Source of the DNA: an uncultured Chryseobacterium sp.
GTDB lineage: Bacteria; Bacteroidota; Bacteroidia; Flavobacteriales; Weeksellaceae
Assembly: GCA_913775525.1 (NCBI GenBank)
Contig: CAJYLH010000016.1
Location: 58,377 to 122,376, forward strand
DNA: 64,000 nt
Reading direction: 5' to 3'
The notes under the pieces are model-generated. The model did no database searches and was not told the origin of the DNA. It saw only the letters and a list, made by a program, of their open reading frames with translations. Within the stretch, counting starts at the first letter, position 1. Each line of letters begins with the position of its first letter. Both the position numbers and the translations under genes were made by a program. Positions 24,452-33,205 of this stretch are shown here, piece by piece.

Positions 24452-24637
24452 ATGAAAAATTTAAAAAAATTAAACAGACTAGATCTGAAAAGTATCAATG
24501 GAGGCGCTACCTGTAACTTTGCTTGTCCTGAAGGACCATACGGACCAGGATTTCCTAAATCTTGTGCGGCTTTCAATGCTTTGCCCGAATGCTGCAAATC
24601 CAAAGTCTTGGTAAGTGCAGATTGTTTTGAGCAATAA
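24452..24637 (+). CDS. Bacteriocin-like GG-leader peptide, Cys-rich
   Basis: 61 residues. The leader MKNLKKLNRLDLKSINGG has a double-glycine end, as in Bacteroidota bacteriocin-like peptides. The mature part (~43 residues) has six cysteines (TCNFACPEG, KSC, ECC, DCF) and a Pro/Gly-rich centre GPYGPGFPK, so three disulfides are possible. No modification enzyme, C39 transporter or immunity gene lies beside it. Many Chryseobacterium-like genomes carry such orphan peptides. Own promoter (24398-24424) and terminator (24644-24683). Confidence 0.75.
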   Translation: MKNLKKLNRLDLKSINGGATCNFACPEGPYGPGFPKSCAAFNALPECCKSKVLVSADCFEQ

Positions 24638-24643
24638 AAAATG

Positions 24644-24683
24644 AAAAAGTCCGTTTCACAACTAGTGTAAACGGACTTTTTTT
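24644..24683 (+). terminator. Terminator of the GG-leader peptide gene
   Basis: AAAAAGTCCGTTT and AAACGGACTTTTTTT around a small inner CAC/GTG stem. It can work for either strand. Confidence 0.85.
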
Positions 24684-24831
24684 ATGATTCTTCTCTACCT
24701 CCTATCGGAAAATGGTCTTCATACAGGCAATTCTCAACCTACATCATTGAGTTGTGAGACTAACTCTTTTTATCAGTAAGATTAATCAGTTTAAAAGATT
24801 TTAAGGACCATTAATTTTTGAGACTATGTTT

Positions 24832-26139
24832 TCATCTTCTGCCCAGCAAAAACTTTTTTAATGATTTAAATTCAGGGTCTATCTCAAAGCTTTTCTTTTC
24901 TTTTTTCATGAGTTCATCCAGACTGTCAGGCAAAGGAATTTTTGCATGTACTGCCTTTTCTACGATACCTGAAAATTTCACAGGATGGGCCGTCCCTAAA
25001 ATCAGTCCTTTTTTACCCGGGTTTTCTGCCAGGTATTCTTTAAGCGCGGTATACGCTACGGCACTGTGAGGTTCAAGTACATATTGATATTTTTGATATA
25101 CCTCCCTAATCGTTTGCAGCGTCTTTTCATCATTGACAGAACTTCCGGAGATCTTTTTCTTTATATTGTCAAACCGATGGTGAAAGATTTCCAGGATCCG
25201 TACAAAATTACTCGGATGGCTTACATCCATAGCATTGGAAAGAGTGGCTACGGTATCTTTGAATTTCAGTTCCTGAGTTTTCAAATACTGCGGAATGATA
25301 TCATTTTCATTGCAGGCTGCGATAAAGTGTTCTGCGGGCATTCCCCTGAAGTGAGCCAGTAATCCTGCACAGAGGTTTCCGAAATTTCCACTCGGAACAC
25401 TGATCACCGGATCTGTCGTTTGAGTTTTTCGCCACTGTTTTAATGCCAGAAGATAATAGATCTGCTGAGGAAGCCATCTGGCTACATTAATGGAATTGGC
25501 AGAGGTCAGCATTAGCTGTGCATTGATTTCTTCATCTGCGAAAGCCTGTTTTACCATGGACTGGCAGTCATCAAAACTGCCGTTAACTTCCAAAGCATGA
25601 ATATTTTCACCAAGGGCTGTCAGCTGCTGTTCCTGGACATTACTGACTCTGTTTTTCGGATACAAAATGACCACTTCAATACCCGGGGTCTTTAAAAAAC
25701 CATTCGCCACTGCGCCTCCCGTATCTCCGGAAGTAGCCACCAATACAGTCACTTTCTTATGGTTACCGTTCAGGAAATAGGAGAGGCAACGGCTCATAAA
25801 CCGTGCCCCCACATCTTTAAATGCCAGGGTTGGACCGTGGAAAAGCTCCAGGATATACATCCGGTCATTAATTTGCTGTAATGGAATCTCAAAGTTGATG
25901 GTCTCTGAAATAATTTCCCGGAGGACATCAGAAGGGATTTCTTCTCCCGTAAAATCTTTCATGCACTGAAAAGCAATTTCCGCATCTGAAAACTGATCCA
26001 GGTTTTCCATCAGTTCCGGATTGAACTTTGGAATATGTTCAGGGAAGAATAAACCTTTCTCATTTCCCTGACTTCTGATCAGAGCAGTTTTAAAATTGAC
26101 AACCTCCTTTTTATCTTTTAAATTATAATAGTTCATCAT
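24832..26139 (-). CDS. thrC: Threonine synthase
   Basis: Converts O-phosphohomoserine to threonine with pyridoxal phosphate. 435 residues, as usual for the longer fold type. PLP lysine in LAFKDVGARFMSR near residue 107; phosphate loop ATSGDTGGAVANGFL near residue 140. Last gene of the thrABC operon, 6 nt behind thrB. Secure assignment. Confidence 0.97.
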   Translation of the reverse strand: MMNYYNLKDKKEVVNFKTALIRSQGNEKGLFFPEHIPKFNPELMENLDQFSDAEIAFQCMKDFTGEEIPSDVLREIISETINFEIPLQQINDRMYILELFHGPTLAFKDVGARFMSRCLSYFLNGNHKKVTVLVATSGDTGGAVANGFLKTPGIEVVILYPKNRVSNVQEQQLTALGENIHALEVNGSFDDCQSMVKQAFADEEINAQLMLTSANSINVARWLPQQIYYLLALKQWRKTQTTDPVISVPSGNFGNLCAGLLAHFRGMPAEHFIAACNENDIIPQYLKTQELKFKDTVATLSNAMDVSHPSNFVRILEIFHHRFDNIKKKISGSSVNDEKTLQTIREVYQKYQYVLEPHSAVAYTALKEYLAENPGKKGLILGTAHPVKFSGIVEKAVHAKIPLPDSLDELMKKEKKSFEIDPEFKSLKKFLLGRR

Positions 26140-26145
26140 GTTATT

Positions 26146-27069
26146 TTAATCTTTAATGATCCGGATTCCGGATGGATTTACTCTGGAAACATACACTAGG
26201 CTTTCAATGCCTATGCTGTCGTAAGCAGATTTCATGATCTCAGCTATAGTATGGGAAACTTTTTCTTCTTCTGAAAACATGAAAACGGAAGGTCCGGAAC
26301 CGGAAATTCCCCCGCCCAGAGCTCCGGCATGTAAGCTCTTCTGCTTGATCTCGTCAAACTTCGGGATCAGGATGCTTCTTACCGGCTCAATGATCACATC
26401 ATTCAGGCTTCTTCCGATCAGGGCATGATCATGATTCTGAATTCCGGCTACGAGTCCGGCAATATTTCCCCATTGCTGAATGGCATCCTTCAGGAAAATG
26501 GTTTTCTTTAGAATTTCCCGGGCATCCGAAGTCTTTACCTCAACCTGCGGATGAACGGCAGTGACCCATAAATCGGGTGCATTCAACGGAATAATATCCA
26601 CCGGGTCAGAAGATTTTACCAAAGTGATCCCGCCATATATGCAGGGGGCAATATTGTCGGCATGGCGGGCTCCTGATGCCAGTTCCTCTCCGAACATCGC
26701 GTAGGATACCATTTCTGCCTTCGTCAGGATATTTCCCAGCAACAGATTGGCCCCGACCACGGCTCCCGCGGCGCTTGCCGCGCTGGAGCCGAGCCCGCTT
26801 CCCGGTTTTATTTTTTTATGGATGATCACTTCAAATCCATGCTTCAGTTGCAGATGCTCCATAATTTTAAGCAGGACGACACCTGCTACATTTTCAGCCG
26901 GCTCTTCCGGTAATCCGAATGCATCCGTATGCCTGATGATAATTTCAGGGGTTTCCAGCCATCTTATTTCCATGTCATCTGCGGGTTCATCAATCGCCAT
27001 TCCCAGGATATCAAATCCGCACACCAGATTGGCAATGGTAGCAGGAACTTTTAATCTCACTTTTTTCAT
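26146..27069 (-). CDS. thrB: Homoserine kinase
   Basis: Phosphorylates homoserine with ATP. 307 residues, GHMP kinase fold: ATIANLVCGFDILGMA at the N-terminus, ATP loop PGSGLGSSAASAAGAVVG near residues 88-105, and the C-terminal GALGGGISGSGPSVFMF. Lies between thrA (11 nt) and thrC (6 nt) in one operon. Confidence 0.97.
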   Translation of the reverse strand: MKKVRLKVPATIANLVCGFDILGMAIDEPADDMEIRWLETPEIIIRHTDAFGLPEEPAENVAGVVLLKIMEHLQLKHGFEVIIHKKIKPGSGLGSSAASAAGAVVGANLLLGNILTKAEMVSYAMFGEELASGARHADNIAPCIYGGITLVKSSDPVDIIPLNAPDLWVTAVHPQVEVKTSDAREILKKTIFLKDAIQQWGNIAGLVAGIQNHDHALIGRSLNDVIIEPVRSILIPKFDEIKQKSLHAGALGGGISGSGPSVFMFSEEEKVSHTIAEIMKSAYDSIGIESLVYVSRVNPSGIRIIKD

Positions 27070-27080
27070 ATTTTCTTGTA

Positions 27081-29531
27081 TTAAACGGAGCGTACGACAT
27101 CTGCAAATACACCGCTGGCCGTAACATCTGCTCCAGCTCCTGCACCTTTGACTACCAATGGCTGATCAGAATACCTCAGGGTTTTAAAGATGACAATGTT
27201 ATCCTTTCCATACAGGTGGAAAAGATCGCTTTCAGGCGCAATGTGTTGCAAGCCAACTTTAGCTTTTCCGTTACTGAACTCAGCAACGTATTTTAAGATC
27301 TTCCCATTGTTCTTAGCATTGTCGAGCAACATTTTAAAGTGGTCTTCATATTTGGATAGTGCGCTGTAAAAATCTTCTACATTACCATGCATGCATTCTT
27401 CAGGAAGGAAGCTTTCGTTTTCAATATCATCAAACTCCAATGCGTATCCCGCTTCCCTGGTCAGGATCAGTATCTTCCTGGCTACATCGGTTCCAGCCAG
27501 GTCCAGGCGCGGGTCCGGTTCTGTATAGCCTTCTGCCTGTGCCTCTGCTACAATCTCAGAAAATGTCCGCGTGCCATCATAATGATTAAAAACAAAATTC
27601 AGTGTGCCGCTTAATACCGCCTGGATCGAAAGGATCTGGTCTCCGCTTCTCATCAGGTCATTGATGGTGCCGATAACCGGAAGTCCTGCTCCCACATTGG
27701 TTTCAAAAAAGAATTTACAGCTGTGGTTTCTCGCTGTTAATTTCAAATGCCTGTAATGCTCAAGGGAAGAGGATGCGGCAATTTTGTTGCATGCTATAAT
27801 ATTCACACTTTTTTTCAGGAGTTCTTCATAGATCTCAGGAACTTCTGAACTGGCCGTAACATCAACGAATACTGAATTCCTCAGGTTACGCGAAATAATT
27901 TCAGCGGCAAATTTTCCGGCAGAAGCTTCTTGTCCGCTCTCATCCATCAGCGATAATTCATGTTCGGAAATTCCTTTTTCCGAGAAGAGCATTTTTCGGC
28001 TGTTGCAGACTCCGGCAATCCTCAGGTTCATGAGCAGGTTTTCCTTCAGATACTCATTCTGGGCATACATCTGCCGGATCAGTTTTTTTCCTACATTTCC
28101 TGTTCCGCAGAGATACAGATGAACCTGTTTGATAACAGACTCAAAAAATTCTTCGTGCATGACATTGAGTGCTTTTTTAACATCTGCTTCCGCAATAACA
28201 ATACTGATGTTTTTCTCTGACGAGCCTTGTGCAATAGCCCTGATGTTGATTCCGTTATTACCCAGGCAGCCGAACATTTTTGCGCTCACACCACTTCTGC
28301 TTTTCATATTTTCCCCAACGAGTGCTACGATGGCAAGTCCGGTCTCGATCATTAACGGTTCCACCCTTTTAAGCTGAAGGTCATCTTTAAATGAATTGTG
28401 AATCGCATGTTGTGAATTGTCTGCATCTTGTTCACTGATGGCAACGGTAATGGAATGCTCTGATGAGCTCTGGGTGATAAGGATGACATTGATGTTTTCA
28501 TTGCTTAAGCAATGAAACAGCTTGGCTGAAATTCCCGGAATTCCTATCATTCCGCTGCCTTCAAGTGTTAACAGTGCAATCCGGCTCATGTTTGAAATGC
28601 CAACGGCAAATTCCTGCTTTTCGTCATCTGTTTTTTCCAAATGATGGCCGATCAGCGTTCCTGCTGCTTCCGGGTCGAAAGTATTTTTAATCCTGAGGCT
28701 GATGTTTTTAGCCATGACCGGTTGGAGCGTAGGCGGATACAATACTTTTGCCCCAAAATGGGAAAGTTCCATGGCCTCTGCATATGAGATCCGGAAAATA
28801 GTTTTTGCCGTGGAAACCAGCCTGGGATCAGCGGTCATCATTCCGCTGACATCGGTCCAGATCTGAAGTTCCTCCGCATCTGCGGCAGAAGCAATAATAG
28901 AGGCTGTATAATCTGAACCGCCTCTTCCCAAGGTAGTGGGATTGCCTTTTCCGTCACGGGCAACAAATCCGGGAGCAATGACAACCTGATGCTGATGTGT
29001 ATGAAAGAAATCTTTCAGGTTTTGTTCCGTCGCATCAAAATCTACTTTTGCATAGGTAAAATTGCTGTTGGTGATGATACATCCGGCAGCATTCATCCAG
29101 GTAACATCCAATCCTTCCGATTGGAGCCGGGCAGCGATAATGTTGGAGGAAAGAAATTCCCCGTACGAAGTGATTTTATCTTTGATCCTTCCGGTAAATT
29201 CACCCAAGGCATAGATTCCGTTGCACAGGTCTTCAATGGTATTGAACTGTTTTTTAACGAAACTCAGCCATGGACTCTGTTCGAGCACCGGCATCAGTTC
29301 TTTCACAAGTTTCAAATGCTTTTCTTCCAGTCCTTTAATGATGTTCAGGTAATCTGCGTCATTTTGGGAAGCTGATTCTGCTGCCTGTATCAGCTGATCC
29401 GTTACTCCGTGAAGTGCCGAAACAACAACGACGATTTGGTTTTTGAGGGATTCTTCTTTTATGATATGGCCGACTTTTACGATATTTTCAGCATTAGCGA
29501 CTGAAGTTCCGCCAAATTTTAAAACTTTCAT
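27081..29531 (-). CDS. thrA: Bifunctional aspartokinase / homoserine dehydrogenase
   Basis: 816 residues. N-terminal aspartokinase (~1-290) with KFGGTSVAN and GRGGSDYTASI; two ACT-type regulatory domains (~310-460) that in this family sense threonine; C-terminal homoserine dehydrogenase (~463-816) with LYLCGTGNVGKKLI for NAD(P) binding and NEVGAGLP-like catalytic region (ETNVGAGLPVIGTI). Catalyses the first and third steps from aspartate. Preceded by a Thr/Ile-rich leader peptide and alternative hairpins, so expression is likely controlled by attenuation as well as by feedback. Confidence 0.97.
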   Translation of the reverse strand: MKVLKFGGTSVANAENIVKVGHIIKEESLKNQIVVVVSALHGVTDQLIQAAESASQNDADYLNIIKGLEEKHLKLVKELMPVLEQSPWLSFVKKQFNTIEDLCNGIYALGEFTGRIKDKITSYGEFLSSNIIAARLQSEGLDVTWMNAAGCIITNSNFTYAKVDFDATEQNLKDFFHTHQHQVVIAPGFVARDGKGNPTTLGRGGSDYTASIIASAADAEELQIWTDVSGMMTADPRLVSTAKTIFRISYAEAMELSHFGAKVLYPPTLQPVMAKNISLRIKNTFDPEAAGTLIGHHLEKTDDEKQEFAVGISNMSRIALLTLEGSGMIGIPGISAKLFHCLSNENINVILITQSSSEHSITVAISEQDADNSQHAIHNSFKDDLQLKRVEPLMIETGLAIVALVGENMKSRSGVSAKMFGCLGNNGINIRAIAQGSSEKNISIVIAEADVKKALNVMHEEFFESVIKQVHLYLCGTGNVGKKLIRQMYAQNEYLKENLLMNLRIAGVCNSRKMLFSEKGISEHELSLMDESGQEASAGKFAAEIISRNLRNSVFVDVTASSEVPEIYEELLKKSVNIIACNKIAASSSLEHYRHLKLTARNHSCKFFFETNVGAGLPVIGTINDLMRSGDQILSIQAVLSGTLNFVFNHYDGTRTFSEIVAEAQAEGYTEPDPRLDLAGTDVARKILILTREAGYALEFDDIENESFLPEECMHGNVEDFYSALSKYEDHFKMLLDNAKNNGKILKYVAEFSNGKAKVGLQHIAPESDLFHLYGKDNIVIFKTLRYSDQPLVVKGAGAGADVTASGVFADVVRSV

Positions 29532-29574
29532 GATGTGTGATTTAAATGATAGAAAAATGAAATTTTACTCTTCA

Positions 29575-29630
29575 GAAAAAAGAGTACATGCCTGTGGATG
29601 ATATGTGAAAAAGTACCCCGTTATGGGGTA
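29575..29630 (-). promoter_or_regulatory. thr attenuator: alternative hairpins
   Basis: On the minus strand, TACCCC-N5-GGGGTA (29614-29630) contains the leader stop codon in its loop. The GGGGTAC half can pair instead with GTACTCT (29581-29587), which is followed by six T: a terminator. The two pairings exclude each other. A stalled ribosome would leave the first stem and allow read-through; a ribosome reaching the stop would free GGGGTAC for the terminator. Confidence 0.7.
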
Positions 29631-29725
29631 GTAATTGTTGTTGTAGCAATAATGGAAACAGAAGATACTTCCGGGATAAAGAAATCCGGAGCAGAAATAT
29701 CAGTTATGTTTCTTGAAAAATTCAT
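29621..29725 (-). CDS. thrL: thr operon leader peptide, 34 residues
   Basis: From the ATG at 29725 the minus strand encodes 34 residues. The last ten are IIATTTITTP: five Thr and three Ile just before the stop, with three consecutive ACA codons. This is the composition expected for a leader sensing threonyl- and isoleucyl-tRNA, as in the enterobacterial thr leader. Stop codon TAA falls in the loop of the first hairpin. It sits 90 nt upstream of thrA and about 10 nt after the predicted message start. Not homologous by sequence to the E. coli leader beyond composition. Confidence 0.8.
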   Translation of the reverse strand: MNFSRNITDISAPDFFIPEVSSVSIIATTTITTP

Positions 29726-29736
29726 ACTTGCTTACG

Positions 29737-29765
29737 CAAATCTACAAATTATTTTGAAATGGCAA
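29737..29765 (-). promoter_or_regulatory. Promoter of the thr operon
   Basis: On the minus strand TTG (29765-29763), exactly 18 bp, then TAGATTTG (29744-29737). This is a full match to the Bacteroidota TTG-N17/23-TAnnTTTG pattern and places the start about 6 nt before the leader ATG. Confidence 0.7.
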
Positions 29766-30198
29766 TGGAAATCCTTATGAATTTATTATGCTTTGCTGAT
29801 TTAAATTGAATCGGGTTATTAAAGGTAAAAAATAAAACAATAAAAATAGGCTTTATCAGTCCTTTTACTATTATTTTGTATAAACAAAGTTCTGCTAATC
29901 AATAAGCAAATATTAAAGTAAAATGAGATTTATTGAAAAAAATAGATTTAATTTTTTAAATATCAAATATTTATACATAATAAATCTGATTTTTTAGTAT
30001 AAAAAAGATAAAATATATTTATTTTAATTTTACCTCAATAAAAATATGAATTCTTCATTATAAAATAATTAATTAACATTTATTTCGGTAAATAATTACA
30101 TTTATGATAATTTTAATTTAAAAAAGTTAAATTATTGTTAATTTTTCTTGTGTGTTTTAATAAAGTTTTACAATTTTGTAACAGCAAATTTAATAGAT
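29766..30198. other. A/T-rich intergenic region between thr promoter and susC
   Basis: About 430 bp of very A/T-rich sequence without a credible gene. At its right end TTG (30148-30150), 20 bp and CAATTTTG (30171-30178) resemble a promoter for susC. TTACAATTTTGTAA (30168-30181) is a 14-bp palindrome overlapping that box and could be an operator. Confidence 0.5.
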
Positions 30199-33195
30199 AT
30201 GAAGAAACTCAAAATTGGAGTTCTATTACTCGTTATGTCTTCATCCCTAGCTGTTGCTAAAGCTCAGCAAAAGAAAGACACGGTAAAGACAAAAGAGATC
30301 GAAGGGGTAGTGATTACTGCATTAGGCATCAAAAGAGAAAAAAAATCTTTGGGATATGCCTCACAGGAAATTAAGGGAAGCGTACTTTCGGATGGTACTA
30401 CGAATACCGGAAATATTGCTTCTCAATTATCAGGAAAAGTAGCAGGTCTTACGGTTACAACAAACAATAACTTTGGAGGATCTTCAAATTTACTCATTAG
30501 AGGAATAAAAACGTTAGGAGGAGGAAATCCTTTAATTGTTATTGATGGTTCACCTGTAAACAATACGTATACCCAGGAAAAAAGTATAGACTATGGAAAC
30601 GCTCTGTCTGATATTAATCAGGAAGATATAGAATCTATAAACGTTTTAAAAGGAGCTGCTGCATCAGCTTTGTACGGAGAAAGGGGATTAAATGGCGTTA
30701 TTGTCATTACAACGAAGAATGGAAAAGGGAAAGATGATGGATCATGGGGTGTAACTCTATCTTCTTCTATGCAGATCGGATTTATAGATAAATCCACTTT
30801 TCCGGAATACCAGACCAGATATGGATCAGGTTATTCTCAAAAATTCGGAACAAAAGCAGCAGATGGACTGAATAATGCCAACTTTGGTGCGGATGCCTCC
30901 TGGGGTCCTAAATTTGATCCGAATTTACTGGTATACCAATGGGACTCTTTTGATCCTACTTCGCCTAACTATAACAAGGCAACCCCTTGGGTAGCAGCTA
31001 AAAATGGACCTATAAAGTTTTTTGATAATCCATCTACATTCAGTAATAGTGTTACCCTGGAAAAAGGGCAGAAGGGTAAGAATATTAGCTTTACCTATGA
31101 AAACATGATGTCGGATGGCTTAATGCCTAATTCCCATCTGAATAAGAATAATTTTTCTTTAAAAATTAATTATGATCTGACCCCAAAACTTCATACCTCC
31201 TTTTATTCCACTATGACTTTACAGGATACCAAAGGAAGAAGTATTACAGGATATTCCAATAATATTACAACAGGTTTCAGACAGTGGTGGCAGACCAATG
31301 TTGATGTAAAAGAACTGGAAAGAGCATATTTTGCTAGTGTGGGAGCGGATGCTGCAAGTGCTGCGAATAATTATGGTAATGTAGTCTGGAATAGGAAATC
31401 TGCCACTAACGGACTGCCTGCATATTGGAACAATCCTTATTTTCAGGCCTACCAAAATTATACTTCAGACAGCAGATTCAGAAATTTCACTTATGCTCAG
31501 GCAACATATGATATCGTGAATAATATTTCAGTTACAGGCAAGGTATCCTATGACAGATCCAATCTTTTGGCTGAAAGCAGGCTTGCAGTAGGTTCCTTGC
31601 CTCAGGCTTTTGGGCAGTCCAATAATGCCGTTACATCTGGATATGCAAGACGTGATGTATTGAGGACAGAAACCAATTATGATTTAATGGTAAACTATAA
31701 GTTTGACATTACTGATGATATTAATATTTCCGGAGTCGTGGGTGGAAATATCCGTAGAAATTATTTTAATTCTGTCTATGCTTCCACAGAAGGAGGCTTG
31801 GTAATCGCCGGAATTTATGCATTGTCGAATACTAAAAAAGCACCGTTGGCCTCCGATGAAAACCAATTTACGACTCAGACAAATTCAGGGTACGTTACCG
31901 CTTCGTTCGATTTCTTTAAAAAATTCTATATAGACGGAACATGGAGGGTAGATCAAAGCTCAACATTACCTGCCGGAAACAATGTATACAATTATCCTTC
32001 TGTAACGGGATCAGTAATCATGTCTGAAATCTTAAATACTAAAAGCTGGATGAATTTCTGGAAACTAAGAGCGAATTATGCAGAAGTTGGGGGAACGGCA
32101 GATCCTTACCAGCTAGCCAATAATTACAGATCTGCAGGAATTTTATCGACAATAGGAATATATAACTCAATTCTAAATCAGCCCAATCCCAATTTAAAGC
32201 CTCAGAGATCCAAGGAATTTGAAATAGGAACTGAAGCTCATTTTTTGAAAGACAGGGTTACAATTGACTTTGCTTATTATAAAACAAAGACAATAGATCA
32301 GATTATTCCTCTTCCGGTTTCTTCAGGAACAGGATTTACTGCAAAAGTGATTAATGCAGGTAGAATTGATAATACCGGTTATGAGGTACAGTTAGGTTTA
32401 GTACCACTAAAATCAAAAGATTTCTCTTGGAATATTGATGTCAACTGGTCTAAAAATGAAAATAAAGTAGTTGACCTGTATCCGGGAATTACCAACCTTT
32501 TACTGAATACTTTTCAGGGAGGCGTTTCTTTAAATGCAAGAGTAGGAGAAGCTTGGGGAACATTGGTTGGGGCTGATTATACTTATCTCAATGGAGAAAA
32601 AGTAATTAATCCAAAAACAGGTAAATATTTACAGAACCCAAACCAGATTATCGGAAATACTACACCTGACTGGATCGGTGGTATTAGAAACAGTTTGAGC
32701 TATAAAGCCTTTTCTTTAAGTTTCTTAATTGACATACGTAAAGGAGGCGATATATTCTCTACGGATATGTATTATGGTTTATCCTCTGGTCTGTACAAAG
32801 AAACAGCCATAGGAGATTACAGAGATAATAACGTTGTATTGCCGGGAGTTCTTCCTGATGGCACGCCTAATAATATTGCCTTATCCCAGTTTGATAACGG
32901 AAGCTCGATGGGGTATAAGACACAGCCTTCTCGTGAGTTTGTGTATGACGGTTCCTTTGTTAAACTTAGGGAAGCGAGCATCGGATATACCCTTCCTAAA
33001 TCTTTACTTGCCGGAACTAAAATTTATGATGCCAAAATTTCACTTGTAGGACGAAATTTATGGATTATTCACAAAAACCTACCGTATGCAGATCCTGAAG
33101 CAGTAGTAGGTGGCGGACTGAATTCTTACGGGTGGTCTATCGGTTCAATGCCTACTACGAGGGATCTTGGCGTTAATGTAACATTTAAATTCTAA
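30199..33195 (+). CDS. SusC/RagA-type TonB-linked outer membrane transporter
   Basis: 998 residues from the ATG at 30199 (MKKLKIGVLLLVMSSSLAVA signal peptide); a longer frame adds 17 non-signal residues. After a short TonB-interaction segment (EIEGVVITALGIKREKK), the plug domain spans ~50-200 (LIRGIKTLGGGNPLIVIDG, then LKGAAASALYGERGLNGVIVITTK), followed by a 22-strand barrel ending DLGVNVTFKF. It lacks the usual N-terminal carboxypeptidase-like domain. Paired with a SusD lipoprotein 10 nt downstream, so it imports a glycan or oligopeptide. No enzyme nearby identifies the substrate. Confidence 0.93.
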   Translation: MKKLKIGVLLLVMSSSLAVAKAQQKKDTVKTKEIEGVVITALGIKREKKSLGYASQEIKGSVLSDGTTNTGNIASQLSGKVAGLTVTTNNNFGGSSNLLIRGIKTLGGGNPLIVIDGSPVNNTYTQEKSIDYGNALSDINQEDIESINVLKGAAASALYGERGLNGVIVITTKNGKGKDDGSWGVTLSSSMQIGFIDKSTFPEYQTRYGSGYSQKFGTKAADGLNNANFGADASWGPKFDPNLLVYQWDSFDPTSPNYNKATPWVAAKNGPIKFFDNPSTFSNSVTLEKGQKGKNISFTYENMMSDGLMPNSHLNKNNFSLKINYDLTPKLHTSFYSTMTLQDTKGRSITGYSNNITTGFRQWWQTNVDVKELERAYFASVGADAASAANNYGNVVWNRKSATNGLPAYWNNPYFQAYQNYTSDSRFRNFTYAQATYDIVNNISVTGKVSYDRSNLLAESRLAVGSLPQAFGQSNNAVTSGYARRDVLRTETNYDLMVNYKFDITDDINISGVVGGNIRRNYFNSVYASTEGGLVIAGIYALSNTKKAPLASDENQFTTQTNSGYVTASFDFFKKFYIDGTWRVDQSSTLPAGNNVYNYPSVTGSVIMSEILNTKSWMNFWKLRANYAEVGGTADPYQLANNYRSAGILSTIGIYNSILNQPNPNLKPQRSKEFEIGTEAHFLKDRVTIDFAYYKTKTIDQIIPLPVSSGTGFTAKVINAGRIDNTGYEVQLGLVPLKSKDFSWNIDVNWSKNENKVVDLYPGITNLLLNTFQGGVSLNARVGEAWGTLVGADYTYLNGEKVINPKTGKYLQNPNQIIGNTTPDWIGGIRNSLSYKAFSLSFLIDIRKGGDIFSTDMYYGLSSGLYKETAIGDYRDNNVVLPGVLPDGTPNNIALSQFDNGSSMGYKTQPSREFVYDGSFVKLREASIGYTLPKSLLAGTKIYDAKISLVGRNLWIIHKNLPYADPEAVVGGGLNSYGWSIGSMPTTRDLGVNVTFKF

Positions 33196-33205
33196 ATTGA
33201 TAAAA

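Noticed and set aside
29598-29780. 60-codon plus-strand frame upstream of thrA
   Set aside because: It is the antisense of the thr leader and promoter; the leader, hairpins and promoter on the other strand explain the sequence better, and the peptide looks like nothing known.
30148-30198. Longer start of SusC at 30148
   Set aside because: It adds 17 residues before a perfect signal peptide and would overlap the likely promoter.
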